This document shows, one piece after another, positions 35,662-43,776 of a stretch of DNA of 64,000 bases. The DNA lies in NCBI RefSeq assembly GCF_029855125.1, contig NZ_CP123229.1, positions 3,020,501-3,084,500 of the forward strand, written 5' to 3'. The notes beneath the pieces were generated by a model, which saw only the letters and a program-made list of their open reading frames with translations, did not search any database and was not told the DNA's origin. Positions within the stretch are counted from its first letter, which is position 1. Each line of letters starts with the position of its first letter. This DNA is from Methylocapsa sp. D3K7 (GTDB taxonomy: Bacteria > Pseudomonadota > Alphaproteobacteria > Rhizobiales > Beijerinckiaceae). Both the position numbers and the translations under genes were made by a program.

Positions 35662-36402
35662 TTATCCCGCCTCACCGCCTCGCTCATGGCCCAGTGTTTG
35701 CTCCGGCGTAGCACCGTCCTGGACCGACTCGTGGAAGGCCAGATCCTCGGCAGTCCACTCTTGGTCTAATCCCACTTTGTCTCCCTCCTTGTTACCGCTA
35801 GTCGGCGGAACGGATTCATGCTCCTCCAGCGCGGGAGCGTTCGCTCGGTCTTCTCGGCTGAGCGTTTTCCGTCGTTGGACCGACTCGTGGAATGCTAAAT
35901 CTTCGGCGGTGCACTCTTGCTCCCCCACAGATTGCCGCTGAATTTGTGGAGTCGAGTCCTTCTGCGAACTGCGGAAGGACCGTTTGAGCGCGGCCCGAGC
36001 TTGCTCGGTCTTCCTATCAAGGGCCACGTCGCGGCGATTCTCAGGGATAGGGCCGCGCTCTTTAATTTGGTCGTGCGAGATTCCAAGTTCTTGAGCCTCT
36101 ACCTTCTTATGGTTTTCGAACTCTCTTATTGTTTTAGCTGCTGTTTTTTTGGGAATCACGGTCGATTGCGATGGGTCTACACGATTATGCCAGCCATAAA
36201 GCCGTTCTCTGGCATTTGCCCAACAAACACGATTGTTCACACCCTCGAAAGAACGCGTATCAGAGCGGCCTTGAATATCGTCTATATAATCAGTGGCGCT
36301 CTTGAATCCTGCTTCCTGGGCACGCTTGTCAAGCGTCACGGATCGTCCTGGATCATTAGTGTTGGTTTGAATATGTGCGTACGCGTGATCAGCATATCTC
36401 AT
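35662..36402 (-). CDS. hypothetical protein with a repeated TAEDLAFHESVQ motif
   Basis: 246 residues, hydrophilic and Glu/Lys-rich. The last third contains two copies of TAEDLAFHESVQ about 60 residues apart, separated by an acidic linker. The N-terminal half (SATDYIDDIQGR, RVCWANARERLYGW) could be a folded domain. ATG 36402 is chosen because it overlaps the stop of the upstream gene as ATGA. No known family; position in the island suggests a mobilisation or plasmid accessory role, which is only a guess. Confidence 0.5.
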   Translation of the reverse strand: MRYADHAYAHIQTNTNDPGRSVTLDKRAQEAGFKSATDYIDDIQGRSDTRSFEGVNNRVCWANARERLYGWHNRVDPSQSTVIPKKTAAKTIREFENHKKVEAQELGISHDQIKERGPIPENRRDVALDRKTEQARAALKRSFRSSQKDSTPQIQRQSVGEQECTAEDLAFHESVQRRKTLSREDRANAPALEEHESVPPTSGNKEGDKVGLDQEWTAEDLAFHESVQDGATPEQTLGHERGGEAG

Positions 36403-36647
36403 CGATCTTTTCCAACAAAAAAGGCATTCGCTTCCGGCGCATCCGTCAAAGCACTCCACCTCCGCCAAAGCTCGTCAAATTTCTCTTCGTTCATGACCAG
36501 CTCGTCGGTACCATTTTCTGTTGCCCACCAAGGCGTTGGAACGCCTGTATCCGTTGAGATGATAGAAAACAGGCAACCAATTAATGTCCAATCCTCAGCG
36601 TCGAATTCAATAATCAGCTTCTTTCGATTGGAATCTATTGCTTTCAT
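36399..36647 (-). CDS. hypothetical protein, 82 aa
   Basis: Acidic protein beginning MKAIDSNRKKLIIEFDAEDW, with a compact alpha/beta pattern. AGGAG precedes the ATG at 8 bases. A perfect 8-bp-arm palindrome overlaps that ribosome binding site. First gene of a two-gene unit with the repeat-motif protein. Family unknown. Confidence 0.55.
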   Translation of the reverse strand: MKAIDSNRKKLIIEFDAEDWTLIGCLFSIISTDTGVPTPWWATENGTDELVMNEEKFDELWRRWSALTDAPEANAFFVGKDR

Positions 36648-36649
36648 TT

Positions 36650-36670
36650 TTGTTCTCCTGTTGAGAACAA
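36650..36670. promoter_or_regulatory. operator-like palindrome over the ribosome binding site
   Basis: TTGTTCTC (36650-36657) and GAGAACAA (36663-36670) are perfect arms with a 5-base spacer. It includes the AGGAG of the minus-strand gene starting at 36647. A protein or RNA fold here would block translation. Confidence 0.5.
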
Positions 36671-37362
36671 ATTATGACGTACCAATTCAAAATAAACAAG
36701 TTTTCTTGCTCTATGTGCACGGGAATTGCTCGGTTGGAAAAACGTCAGGCAAAAAAGTGTTACTTATTGTAATAGCAACAAAACTCCTATTCAAAGCTTA
36801 AAGTCAATTAGTATCGGAGAATTATTCTCCGTACTTCAAAGAGGTTGTCTATGTATTTCAACAAGTTATTTAGAACTTTTATACTAAAGCTGCTATAGAT
36901 CTCGATGTTATTTATACTGCCTATGTATAATCGCACGTGCGGGCTACTGACTGGCTTATTTCGAATAGCCTAGCTGAATGCGGGACATTGGCTAGGTGAA
37001 AAAATCACGCGGCGCAGACTGGGATCTGACATCTCCTCATGCGCACCGTGCCATGCCGACCCAATTCCATACCCGCATCGTTATTCAATGCCGAACGCTT
37101 CAGGGACGTTGGTTTCACGACTGATTGCGGCGCTTCCCGTGTTGCTACCGTATGCCTGCCGCCGCTCCATCACCGGGCTTGATCCCGCACGCCAGCCTTG
37201 AGTGCCAAACCTATCGGAACGCGGCCCTGATGGCCGCAAGCGCTTCTTTGGTTCCCCCTGAAGGTCTCCCCCAAACAAGCGCGTTGCGCCCGGGCCTATG
37301 CGCTCCGCTCGCGGAAAGGCACGGCTGGCATGGGGTCAGCCCTAAATTGAAGGAGCAAGACA
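36671..37362. other. AT-rich intergenic region, no supported gene
   Basis: About 690 bases, clearly AT-richer than its surroundings up to about 36950. It holds a 17-bp palindrome, CGGAGAAT-T-ATTCTCCG (36815-36831). Possible promoter or replication-related DNA; no iteron pattern was found. Confidence 0.45.
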
Positions 37363-37590
37363 ATGGCTTACGGCAAAAACAACGCGAAGAAAGCGCCGCA
37401 ACACGAAATCAAACCACCGGCGCTAATCGCCTGGCACGTTTCAGAGCGGGGTGAAAAGAAGTTCTGGAACCGTATCGGCGCGGCATGGGAGCACGAGGAC
37501 GGCGAAGGCCTCACCCTGCAACTCGATCTGCTCCCGGTCACAGGCGGCCGCATCGTTCTCCGCAAACCGAAGGAGGACGATCAGGCCTGA
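37363..37590 (+). CDS. small conserved-type protein, 75 aa
   Basis: Begins MAYGKNNAKKAPQHEIKPP and contains WHVSERGEKKFWNRIGAAWEHEDGEG and ending RIVLRKPKE. Similar short proteins occur beside transfer genes in Rhizobiales islands and plasmids; function is unknown. AAGGAG lies about 8 bases before the ATG. A strong terminator follows. Confidence 0.65.
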   Translation: MAYGKNNAKKAPQHEIKPPALIAWHVSERGEKKFWNRIGAAWEHEDGEGLTLQLDLLPVTGGRIVLRKPKEDDQA

Positions 37591-37597
37591 ACGGAGG

Positions 37598-37628
37598 GGA
37601 GCCGGGTTCGCCCGGCTCCTTTCTCTTT
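37598..37628 (+). terminator. intrinsic terminator
   Basis: GGAGCCGGG (37598-37606), TTCG tetraloop, CCCGGCTCC (37611-37619), then a T-rich tail. It is eight bases after the stop at 37590. Confidence 0.85.
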
Positions 37629-37676
37629 CACTCGGCGCCTCCACATGGACTCGGGCGCGCAACCAGAGGCCGGGCT

Positions 37677-38030
37677 CTACAGGATCACTTCGAGTCCCTT
37701 GCGGCGGATCACGTTCAGCAGAACGAGCGCCGCGCCCGTTGGCCGTTTCGCGCCGCGTTCGAGTTGCGAGACATAGCCGACTGTCACGTTGAGGTGACGG
37801 GCGAACACCGCCTGGCTTAAATGCGCTTTCTCTCTCAAGGCGCGAATTTCTTCGCCTGTGATTGGCTCGGCTTTCGGCGCCTCGTTTTCTCCGAGATGCC
37901 GCATGGTGATTTTCGCGTAAGCCGCCTCATCGAGCAGCTCGCCACGTCGCATGTCCTGGGCTGTTTCCAGCAATGATTTCGTCAGCCCGCTAGGTTTCTT
38001 TTTTTCTCTGGTCAATTTTGCTTTAGTCAT
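37677..38030 (-). CDS. HTH antitoxin of a HigBA/RelE-type module
   Basis: 117 residues with a C-terminal XRE/Cro-type helix-turn-helix (LREKAHLSQAVFARHLNVTVGYVSQLERG) typical of HigA-like antitoxins. It overlaps the upstream toxin gene by eight bases, the usual toxin-first order of higBA. Intact, so it may still repress the module or act in trans. Confidence 0.82.
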   Translation of the reverse strand: MTKAKLTREKKKPSGLTKSLLETAQDMRRGELLDEAAYAKITMRHLGENEAPKAEPITGEEIRALREKAHLSQAVFARHLNVTVGYVSQLERGAKRPTGAALVLLNVIRRKGLEVIL

Positions 38031-38404
38031 CGTCTACCTCCTGCACAAAACCGTCCGCTATTGCGCGATCGAGCTTTGCGTCATTCGCTGTGAGCCACCC
38101 CTCTGCAATGTCTCGCAGGGTCGCCAGTTCGTCGTCATCGATGTTCTCGCGCTCGCTTTTGGCGAAGCCGTAAAGGAATACCGCCCGGTTGCCTCGCCGA
38201 TACGCGATCAGCACGCGGTAGCCGCCCGACCGGCCCTGTCCCTTTCTGGCGACCCTCTGTTTGATGACGTCACCACCCAGGTCTCCATCCACAAGGCCGC
38301 ATTCCGCGCGCTCTATCGCTTCGCGCAAGCTGTCATCGCCGATCCGTTCCCGCCGCGCATAGCGCGCGAACCATTTCGTTTAAAAATTCGCAAACAACCC
38401 TCAT
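38023..38404 (-). pseudogene. HigB/RelE-type toxin with damaged 5' end
   Basis: The readable frame 38023-38328 (TTG start) encodes a RelE/HigB-like toxin core (VIKQRVARKGQGRSGGYRVLIAY, FLYGFAKSERENI). The same frame extends upstream as TKWFARYARRERIGDDSLREA, which is the usual N-terminal part of this family, but a TAA at the codon before it (within 38370-38380) and a one-base shift near GTTG separate it from the ATG AGG GTT at 38404 that would be the natural start. The toxin has therefore lost its first helix or is not made. The partner antitoxin is intact. Confidence 0.6.
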
Positions 38405-38504
38405 AACAATATAAACTATAGTACTATGAACTATACTTTGCAAGGGTATTTTCTACGCACGAGTCATCTGAGCCGTAAGCCGCCGCACTCAGGCTTCCGG
38501 CCCT

Positions 38505-38756
38505 TCAGCCCTTGCGCCAGATGAACGGCGGCCAGTCCAGCGCGAACAACTTCACGGCCGGACAACCCCCGGCTGACAAGGGTCCTGGCTTGGATTTACG
38601 CCATCCCTGCACGCCAATGTATGTGCAGCTTGTGTAATACGCGCAGCGCCGGATGTCGTAGCCCTCGCATTCATATTCGTACAGCAGGTGCGGCGTGCCG
38701 ACTACTGACGCCGCCATGCAGATTCCGAGCGCCACGACAGCCCCGCCGATCTTCAT
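38505..38756 (-). CDS. small exported hypothetical protein, last gene of the transfer operon
   Basis: 83 residues with a signal peptide (IGGAVVALGICMAASVVG) and a short Cys-containing mature part (YECEGYDIRRCAYYTSC). ATG 38756 overlaps the stop of the upstream gene (ATGA) and has AAGGGA before it. Function unknown; the four cysteines suggest disulphides in the periplasm. Confidence 0.6.
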   Translation of the reverse strand: MKIGGAVVALGICMAASVVGTPHLLYEYECEGYDIRRCAYYTSCTYIGVQGWRKSKPGPLSAGGCPAVKLFALDWPPFIWRKG

Positions 38757-39037
38757 GGCTGATCCCTTTGTTTGGCCGCGCCGAGAATGTCGGATGCTTG
38801 GTTTCGATGCTGTCTTATCCGGCGCCACATCCTGAAAATCAGGATCGCGGCGGCCAGCGCGGCAAGCAGGTACGCGCCGATGATTCTGCCATGGTCCGCT
38901 TTCGGATCCGAGAGAACGAGATTCAAATGGTTGCACGCGACAACGGCAATCCAGACGTCTCTCCCCCAATGCAGGCGAGGCTTTTGTTCCGCCTGACGAA
39001 GCGCCGACTCGTCCTTCTTGAAAATTCCCCCGGTCAT
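38753..39037 (-). CDS. small membrane protein in the transfer operon
   Basis: 94 residues with one or two hydrophobic segments (DVWIAVVACNHLNLVL and IIGAYLLAALAAAILIF) and a basic C-terminus. It overlaps both neighbours by four bases (ATGA). No family recognised. Confidence 0.6.
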   Translation of the reverse strand: MTGGIFKKDESALRQAEQKPRLHWGRDVWIAVVACNHLNLVLSDPKADHGRIIGAYLLAALAAAILIFRMWRRIRQHRNQASDILGAAKQRDQP

Positions 39038-39549
39038 TTTCGCGGACCCTTTCCCGGCAGCAGCGTCCGACCGTGCCCGATCGCGAGCCGCGTGGACGAT
39101 CCAGGCCGGGCCGCATCGAGGGCATCAAGCCGCGCCGTCTGGAATCGCGCGCCGCAGCTGACGCGGCAGGTGAAAGAACTGCCGGAGCTGCGGGCGCCGC
39201 AGACCAGCATTTTGCACCTGTCGCAGAGCGTCCAGCCCGAGTCGTCCGCGCACCAGGCGCAGGGTACGGTCGAGAAATCTACCTCTTCCGTCCGGACCCG
39301 GAGCGCGTCTGCCGGACGCAAGAGTCCCTGCAACCGCGCCATCGTCGTCGCCTGATGCGATTCAGTCTTGTCGACGCTCTCGCACCGAAAGCGCTGTGCC
39401 GAAGAGAAGCGGGCGAACGTCACGCGAAAGGCGCGGTCGTGCAAGGCGCAGGCAAAATCCACCACGAAACGCTCAGGGGCGCCCGTCGCCTCCCTCAGTT
39501 TTGCAAGCTGCTGCTCTCGGAGTAGCGCCAGTTCAGATTTATGGCTCAT
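39034..39549 (-). CDS. hypothetical protein with a cysteine-rich zinc-ribbon-like segment
   Basis: 171 residues from ATG 39549, which overlaps the J-domain gene stop (ATGA). The middle contains CAWC, CDRC and two further Cys (MLVCG, TCRVSC), a pattern that could bind zinc. Basic and Arg-rich. Function unknown; coupled to the conjugation genes by overlapping starts and stops. Confidence 0.6.
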   Translation of the reverse strand: MSHKSELALLREQQLAKLREATGAPERFVVDFACALHDRAFRVTFARFSSAQRFRCESVDKTESHQATTMARLQGLLRPADALRVRTEEVDFSTVPCAWCADDSGWTLCDRCKMLVCGARSSGSSFTCRVSCGARFQTARLDALDAARPGSSTRLAIGHGRTLLPGKGPRK

Positions 39550-40082
39550 TTCTTCCACCCTTTTCGCTTGAGAACCAGAGCGCGCGCGGCTGTGACTTGC
39601 TGCGCCAGATAGTCGGAACCGCCCGTGTCGGGATGGACGCCTTGCATGATCCTTTTGAATCGCGCGTCCATCTCCTGCCGGGTGAAGGGTTCCGCGAGGC
39701 CGAACAGACTCAATGCGTCGGCGTAGTCGTCCCGCTCGACTTTGGGCTGCCCCGTCATCTGGCGGCGAAACTCATCCCACGGCATGATTTTGCGGAACTC
39801 CTTGCGCCAGATCTTTCGCTGTTCGCGCCACTCAATGCCGATCGCGATCCATTTTTCAGATTGGTCGAGCGCGATTTCAAAGGGCCACGCCGCCGCGAGT
39901 GCGAGCGCCTGGCCTGCAATATTGGAAAGCTCCATTAACAGGCTGGTGAGACGCGCCAGGAGTCCCCATGCCGCACGGACAAGACTCACTGAAAAGACAA
40001 ACAAAAAATACAAGAGAACGGCGCTGCCAAACAGGTTGCACAGCATGCAGGGTTCCGCGCCATGCGACAGTGTGGACGTCAT
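39546..40082 (-). CDS. membrane-anchored J-domain (DnaJ-like) protein
   Basis: 178 residues. An N-terminal membrane segment (FGSAVLLYFLFVFSVSLV) is followed by a helical linker and a C-terminal J domain with the HPD motif in MQGVHPDTGGSDYLAQQVTAA. It may recruit Hsp70 to the transfer machinery or help assemble the coupling-protein complex; this is inferred from its position, as it overlaps the VirD4-like gene by ATGA. Confidence 0.75.
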   Translation of the reverse strand: MTSTLSHGAEPCMLCNLFGSAVLLYFLFVFSVSLVRAAWGLLARLTSLLMELSNIAGQALALAAAWPFEIALDQSEKWIAIGIEWREQRKIWRKEFRKIMPWDEFRRQMTGQPKVERDDYADALSLFGLAEPFTRQEMDARFKRIMQGVHPDTGGSDYLAQQVTAARALVLKRKGWKK

Positions 40083-41926
40083 TGCGAACCTCCGTTTTCA
40101 AAAGGATCGGGCATGTAGCGGCCGCGCGGAAACAGCTTGTCGTAGGGCGTCCGGCGCAACAGAAACGCCTCGCCTGTCTCCGTGAACACGGCCATGTTGC
40201 CGCTGGCGCGGCTTGTCGCTTTGGCAAGCTCCTGCGCGTCCCGCAGATTGGCGGCGCCAGCCAGTTCCCACTCATAGCCTTCGGGGCCGCGCATCCTGCG
40301 CCAGAGAACCCGCTTGCCGAGACGCTCGGACAAATATCGTGCCGTGGTCTGGTCATTCATGGCAAAGGCCTGCCACATTCCGGCATTGCCCATGAAGGTT
40401 TCCCAGTTTTGCGGATACAGTTCCTGAACTTGGCCCAGATTCTGAATGATCGGCCACAGCTTGACGCCGAAGCCCGCCATCAGGCCTGCGGCCTTCGCCA
40501 GCTGCTGGAGACGCCCGAGCGCGTAAAATTCATCGAGCAGGAACAGCGTCGCGTACCTGCCCTTGCGCCCCTCGGCGGCCGCGTGCAGGGCCAGGTTGAC
40601 GAACAGCCGAAGGAATCGTCCGTGGATGTCCAGATATTGCGGCGGCAGCACCAGATAGATCGTCGTCGCGCCGTCGTTTAGATCGTGCAGGCTGAAATCC
40701 GACGCGGCGAGGGTCCGGCGCATCCCCGCGCTGTCCAACCATTTCGTATGCGAAATGGCCGTGGCGATGACATCGCCTTTGGCATTCTTGCCGGCTTGCA
40801 GAACCAGCGACGCCGCCGCCTGCGCCAGCCCGCCCATGTCCTCCATGCCCCGGAAGGGAGGGTTCGCCCCCGGGTTGCTTTCGAGCGGAGGGCCGTCGGG
40901 ATGGATCAGCAGATCACGCACCGTGCCGAGATGCTTATCTTTTTCCGGAATGTCCGGACTCATCACGACGTAATCGATCAGGCCGCTGATGATGACCCTG
41001 GCCGAAATGTCGAAAAAGTTATCCTTCGCTTTCGCATCGGGAACGACGAGCGCGTCCGCGATCAGCTCGACGCGCTCCGCATAATCGTCCGCGCCCGGAT
41101 CGAGCCCGGCGAGCGGATTGAAGCGCGCCTTGCAGTCTTGAAGCAAAGGGTCGCGGATTTCCCCCAGCGGATCGAGAATCCGCACCGTCTGACCGAGCGG
41201 GTGCGTCAGGCCTCTCCCGCCCTTGCCGCGCGCCAGTGCGGTGACAAGGGCGTTCTGGCCCTTCGGGTCGATGACCAGAACCGAGCCCCGCCATGTGAGC
41301 AGATTCGGAATGATCACCGAGCGGCCCTTGCCCGCGCGGCTGGTCGCGATCGTGCAGACATGGCGGTCATCGCTGAAGCCAACGATCCATTTTGGATCGT
41401 ACATCGACGCGCCGAGCAGCACCTGTCCCGGTCGCCACGGATTCGCCCACTCATCCAGCAGGCCGGAGAATTTGGACGTGCCGCCCAGCCCCACATGCCG
41501 CCCCGCCAGGAACCAGCGCAGCGGACGGGTGGCGCGGCCGAGAAAAATCTTGAACGGCCGCAGTCCGCCCCATGCGAGCAGGGCAGCCATGGCCACAGTC
41601 AGCGAGTTCCCGCCGGTCAACGCCTGCAACGCAATGCCGATCGATGCCGTTAGCACGACGAACGCCGCCCAATGGGCGGCCCAGCCGATGACCCGCCGCC
41701 CCGCCGCCGACTGCCACATGCCGGCGGTACGCTGGTTTGACATCGCGCCTTGCAGTCCGGTCGCCACGACCAGACCGCAGAGCATCAACCCGCCGAGAAT
41801 CGCCGGACCGTTGGAAGAAAGCTGGCGGGCATAGTCCGCCGGCGCATGTTGAAACAGGAAGTGCGAAAACGGGTCCGAAAACCGAAACCAGACGAATCCG
41901 CAGGCGATGGCGACGATCAGACCCAT
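40079..41926 (-). CDS. virD4: type IV coupling protein, VirD4/TraG family
   Basis: Inner-membrane ATPase that hands relaxase-DNA to a type IV secretion channel. 615 residues from ATG 41926: N-terminal membrane helices (LIVAIACGFVWF; ILGGLMLCGLVVATGL; further hydrophobic stretches to residue 140), Walker A variant TSRAGKGRS, LVIDPKGQNA, and Walker B LFLLDEFYALG. A longer reading frame adds 58 Arg-rich residues and is out of frame with the SprT-like gene; the chosen start has GGAG upstream, formed by the last codons of that gene. No T4SS channel genes are in the window, so it may use one elsewhere. Confidence 0.93.
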   Translation of the reverse strand: MGLIVAIACGFVWFRFSDPFSHFLFQHAPADYARQLSSNGPAILGGLMLCGLVVATGLQGAMSNQRTAGMWQSAAGRRVIGWAAHWAAFVVLTASIGIALQALTGGNSLTVAMAALLAWGGLRPFKIFLGRATRPLRWFLAGRHVGLGGTSKFSGLLDEWANPWRPGQVLLGASMYDPKWIVGFSDDRHVCTIATSRAGKGRSVIIPNLLTWRGSVLVIDPKGQNALVTALARGKGGRGLTHPLGQTVRILDPLGEIRDPLLQDCKARFNPLAGLDPGADDYAERVELIADALVVPDAKAKDNFFDISARVIISGLIDYVVMSPDIPEKDKHLGTVRDLLIHPDGPPLESNPGANPPFRGMEDMGGLAQAAASLVLQAGKNAKGDVIATAISHTKWLDSAGMRRTLAASDFSLHDLNDGATTIYLVLPPQYLDIHGRFLRLFVNLALHAAAEGRKGRYATLFLLDEFYALGRLQQLAKAAGLMAGFGVKLWPIIQNLGQVQELYPQNWETFMGNAGMWQAFAMNDQTTARYLSERLGKRVLWRRMRGPEGYEWELAGAANLRDAQELAKATSRASGNMAVFTETGEAFLLRRTPYDKLFPRGRYMPDPFENGGSQ

Positions 41927-41931
41927 GATCG

Positions 41932-42621
41932 TTACTCCATCGCTTCTGCGGTAACGGCGTCTGCGCCGACGGCTGCCGCGCTTTCCTGCGATAGCGGCGG
42001 CACATTCATCGAGCCATGCTTCGGGCAGTGCGGCGCCCCGCAATCCTTGATCCACCGCGCGGCGACGCGCACCGTGTAACCGCAACCCGCGCCAAGGCAT
42101 TCGGCCTTCAGCATGCGCGTTCCTTGCTTCTTCGGCTTGTCCGCCACGACTTCACCGGCGAGCGTCACGCGGTCGAAGTTCAGCCGACCGTGTGGGAACG
42201 GACCCAGGGAAGAAGAGAGCTCGTTTAAACGCTCCTTGAGGATCGCGCCTGGCAGCGCGTGCCGCATCTGCCCTTCAAGCCCGATCTTGAGGGCCGCTTC
42301 CCGAAATTCCTTGCCGTGCTTCGCATCCGGCGGTAGCGCGGCATGCACCAGTTCATGCACGAGGATTCCGAGCACTTCGGCCGGGTCCGCGAAATCAGCC
42401 CGGATGATGATTTCATGATGGCCGTCATCGGACGCACTGGCGTGCCAGCACTCTCCGGCCACGCGCCCTTTTTTGCCGTGCGATGTGAACGCGACGGCGA
42501 ATCTGATCTTCTCCGGAAGCGTGAGACCGAGCTTGGCAAACCAGGGCCGCAATTCAATGGTGGCGGCGCGTAAATAGCTTTCTCGAGTTGGGTGGTCGTT
42601 GATAGTGCGGGGCTTCTGCAT
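41932..42621 (-). CDS. SprT-like zinc metallopeptidase-like protein
   Basis: 229 residues. The SprT-like core has HELVHAALPPDAKHGKEF, an HExxH plus third-ligand pattern, near residue 90. A C-terminal zinc ribbon is suggested by CLGAGCGY and CGAPHCPKHG. SprT-like proteins often accompany transfer genes and may process DNA-protein complexes, but a target here is unknown. It is the first gene of the coupled operon that includes virD4. A 9-bp-arm palindrome lies just upstream. Confidence 0.82.
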   Translation of the reverse strand: MQKPRTINDHPTRESYLRAATIELRPWFAKLGLTLPEKIRFAVAFTSHGKKGRVAGECWHASASDDGHHEIIIRADFADPAEVLGILVHELVHAALPPDAKHGKEFREAALKIGLEGQMRHALPGAILKERLNELSSSLGPFPHGRLNFDRVTLAGEVVADKPKKQGTRMLKAECLGAGCGYTVRVAARWIKDCGAPHCPKHGSMNVPPLSQESAAAVGADAVTAEAME

Positions 42622-42631
42622 CGGGGCGTTC

Positions 42632-42655
42632 TCTCTGACGTTCTCCCGTCAGAGA
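42632..42655. promoter_or_regulatory. inverted repeat in the divergent control region
   Basis: TCTCTGACG (42632-42640) and CGTCAGAGA (42647-42655) with a 6-base spacer. It lies ten bases before the SprT-like start and about 100 bases before the divergent gene at 42755. An operator for both, or a leader hairpin. Confidence 0.5.
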
Positions 42656-42754
42656 TTGGATGCGGATGCCGGTTTGACATCGGACACGAATTGGCCATCG
42701 TGAGGGGCACGCGGCCAAACAGGAGAAATCCCGATCCGGGGAGGAATGCGTAAA

Positions 42755-43387
42755 ATGCCTGACGTTGAACCCGAAGAGCTATTCGATACGAAGACGCGCG
42801 ACCGCATCCGCCGGAAAATTCTGCGCTACAAGAATGAACATGGCCTCGGCGTTGGAAGGCTGGCGAAGAGAATCTCACTGGCCCTTCCGCTTGAGCCAGA
42901 AATACCGGTCAAGACGCTGCAACGATTCCTGGCCGGGATAATTCGCACGAACGACCTGCATGTGGGCTTTTTCGAAAAATTTTCTGATGGATTGCCTGAC
43001 CCTGATCCGCTCGGGGAAGTTGGAAAAAGTATGGCCGCTCTTTATGGGAAGAGCGGCCGTCGTGATTTTAGCGGCGTTTACGCCACAATGCAGACGGGCG
43101 AAGGTTCAGAAGTGACAGTTTCTCAGGAGCCAGGATTTTGGCGCGTCAAGGAGGTCACCCGAACCGGTGGGCATTCCGTCTTTGACGGGGTAGCGGTTTG
43201 TTCAAGCGAAGGGGCATTTTTTGTTTTAAAAGATAGGCTTGCTGGCCTGCCACGCACCTACACCGTATGGCCTCAGGAAAATGACGAACTGCATGGTTGT
43301 GGCACGACGATCGGTTTCGTGAGTTTTTATCCTCGCACAGCTACGGCCCCACGCATCCGCTCATTCGAGATCAAGCTGAGAAAATAG
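42755..43387 (+). CDS. hypothetical protein with an HTH-like N-terminus
   Basis: 210 residues from ATG 42755, chosen because GGGGAGG (42738-42744) is ten bases away and only one base from the alternative ATG at 42746. The first 70 residues (GLGVGRLAKRISLALPLEPEIPVKTLQRFLAG) look like a helix-turn-helix domain. The rest is beta-rich and unknown. Divergent from the transfer operon with an inverted repeat between, so a regulatory role is possible. Confidence 0.55.
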   Translation: MPDVEPEELFDTKTRDRIRRKILRYKNEHGLGVGRLAKRISLALPLEPEIPVKTLQRFLAGIIRTNDLHVGFFEKFSDGLPDPDPLGEVGKSMAALYGKSGRRDFSGVYATMQTGEGSEVTVSQEPGFWRVKEVTRTGGHSVFDGVAVCSSEGAFFVLKDRLAGLPRTYTVWPQENDELHGCGTTIGFVSFYPRTATAPRIRSFEIKLRK

Positions 43388-43389
43388 AC

Positions 43390-43776
43390 ATGGCATTCAT
43401 CTCCGATGAAGAATTTGTGAACCGCATTAACGACGCAGCGAGCAGCCTGAACCCTGATAGGGAACGAGAGTGTACATATCTGCTTCTCGATTTATCCTAT
43501 AGGGGCCTGACTGATTATGTTCATAGGTTGCTTGAATACTGGTTCGACATCAATGCCCCAGACGAGGAAACCGGAATGACAGCGCTCCATATAGCTGTCG
43601 GACGGAACAATCTTGAATTGACTCGGCTCCTTGTGCAACGTGGCGCTTCGTTCATCCCTGACAAGCAAGGCCGGATGCCATCGACAATCGCTGCCGAATG
43701 TGAGGTTACCGAAGATCTCTGCGATTTCATTGCGGAAGCTGAAGCGGCGGCCGAGGCCCGTGCAGGAGGCGTTTAA
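43390..43776 (+). CDS. ankyrin-repeat protein
   Basis: 128 residues from ATG 43390, two bases after the stop of the upstream gene, so the pair is an operon. Two to three ankyrin repeats are visible, with the clear motif TGMTALHIAVGRNNLELTRLL. Protein-protein interaction is expected; partner unknown. Confidence 0.7.
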   Translation: MAFISDEEFVNRINDAASSLNPDRERECTYLLLDLSYRGLTDYVHRLLEYWFDINAPDEETGMTALHIAVGRNNLELTRLLVQRGASFIPDKQGRMPSTIAAECEVTEDLCDFIAEAEAAAEARAGGV

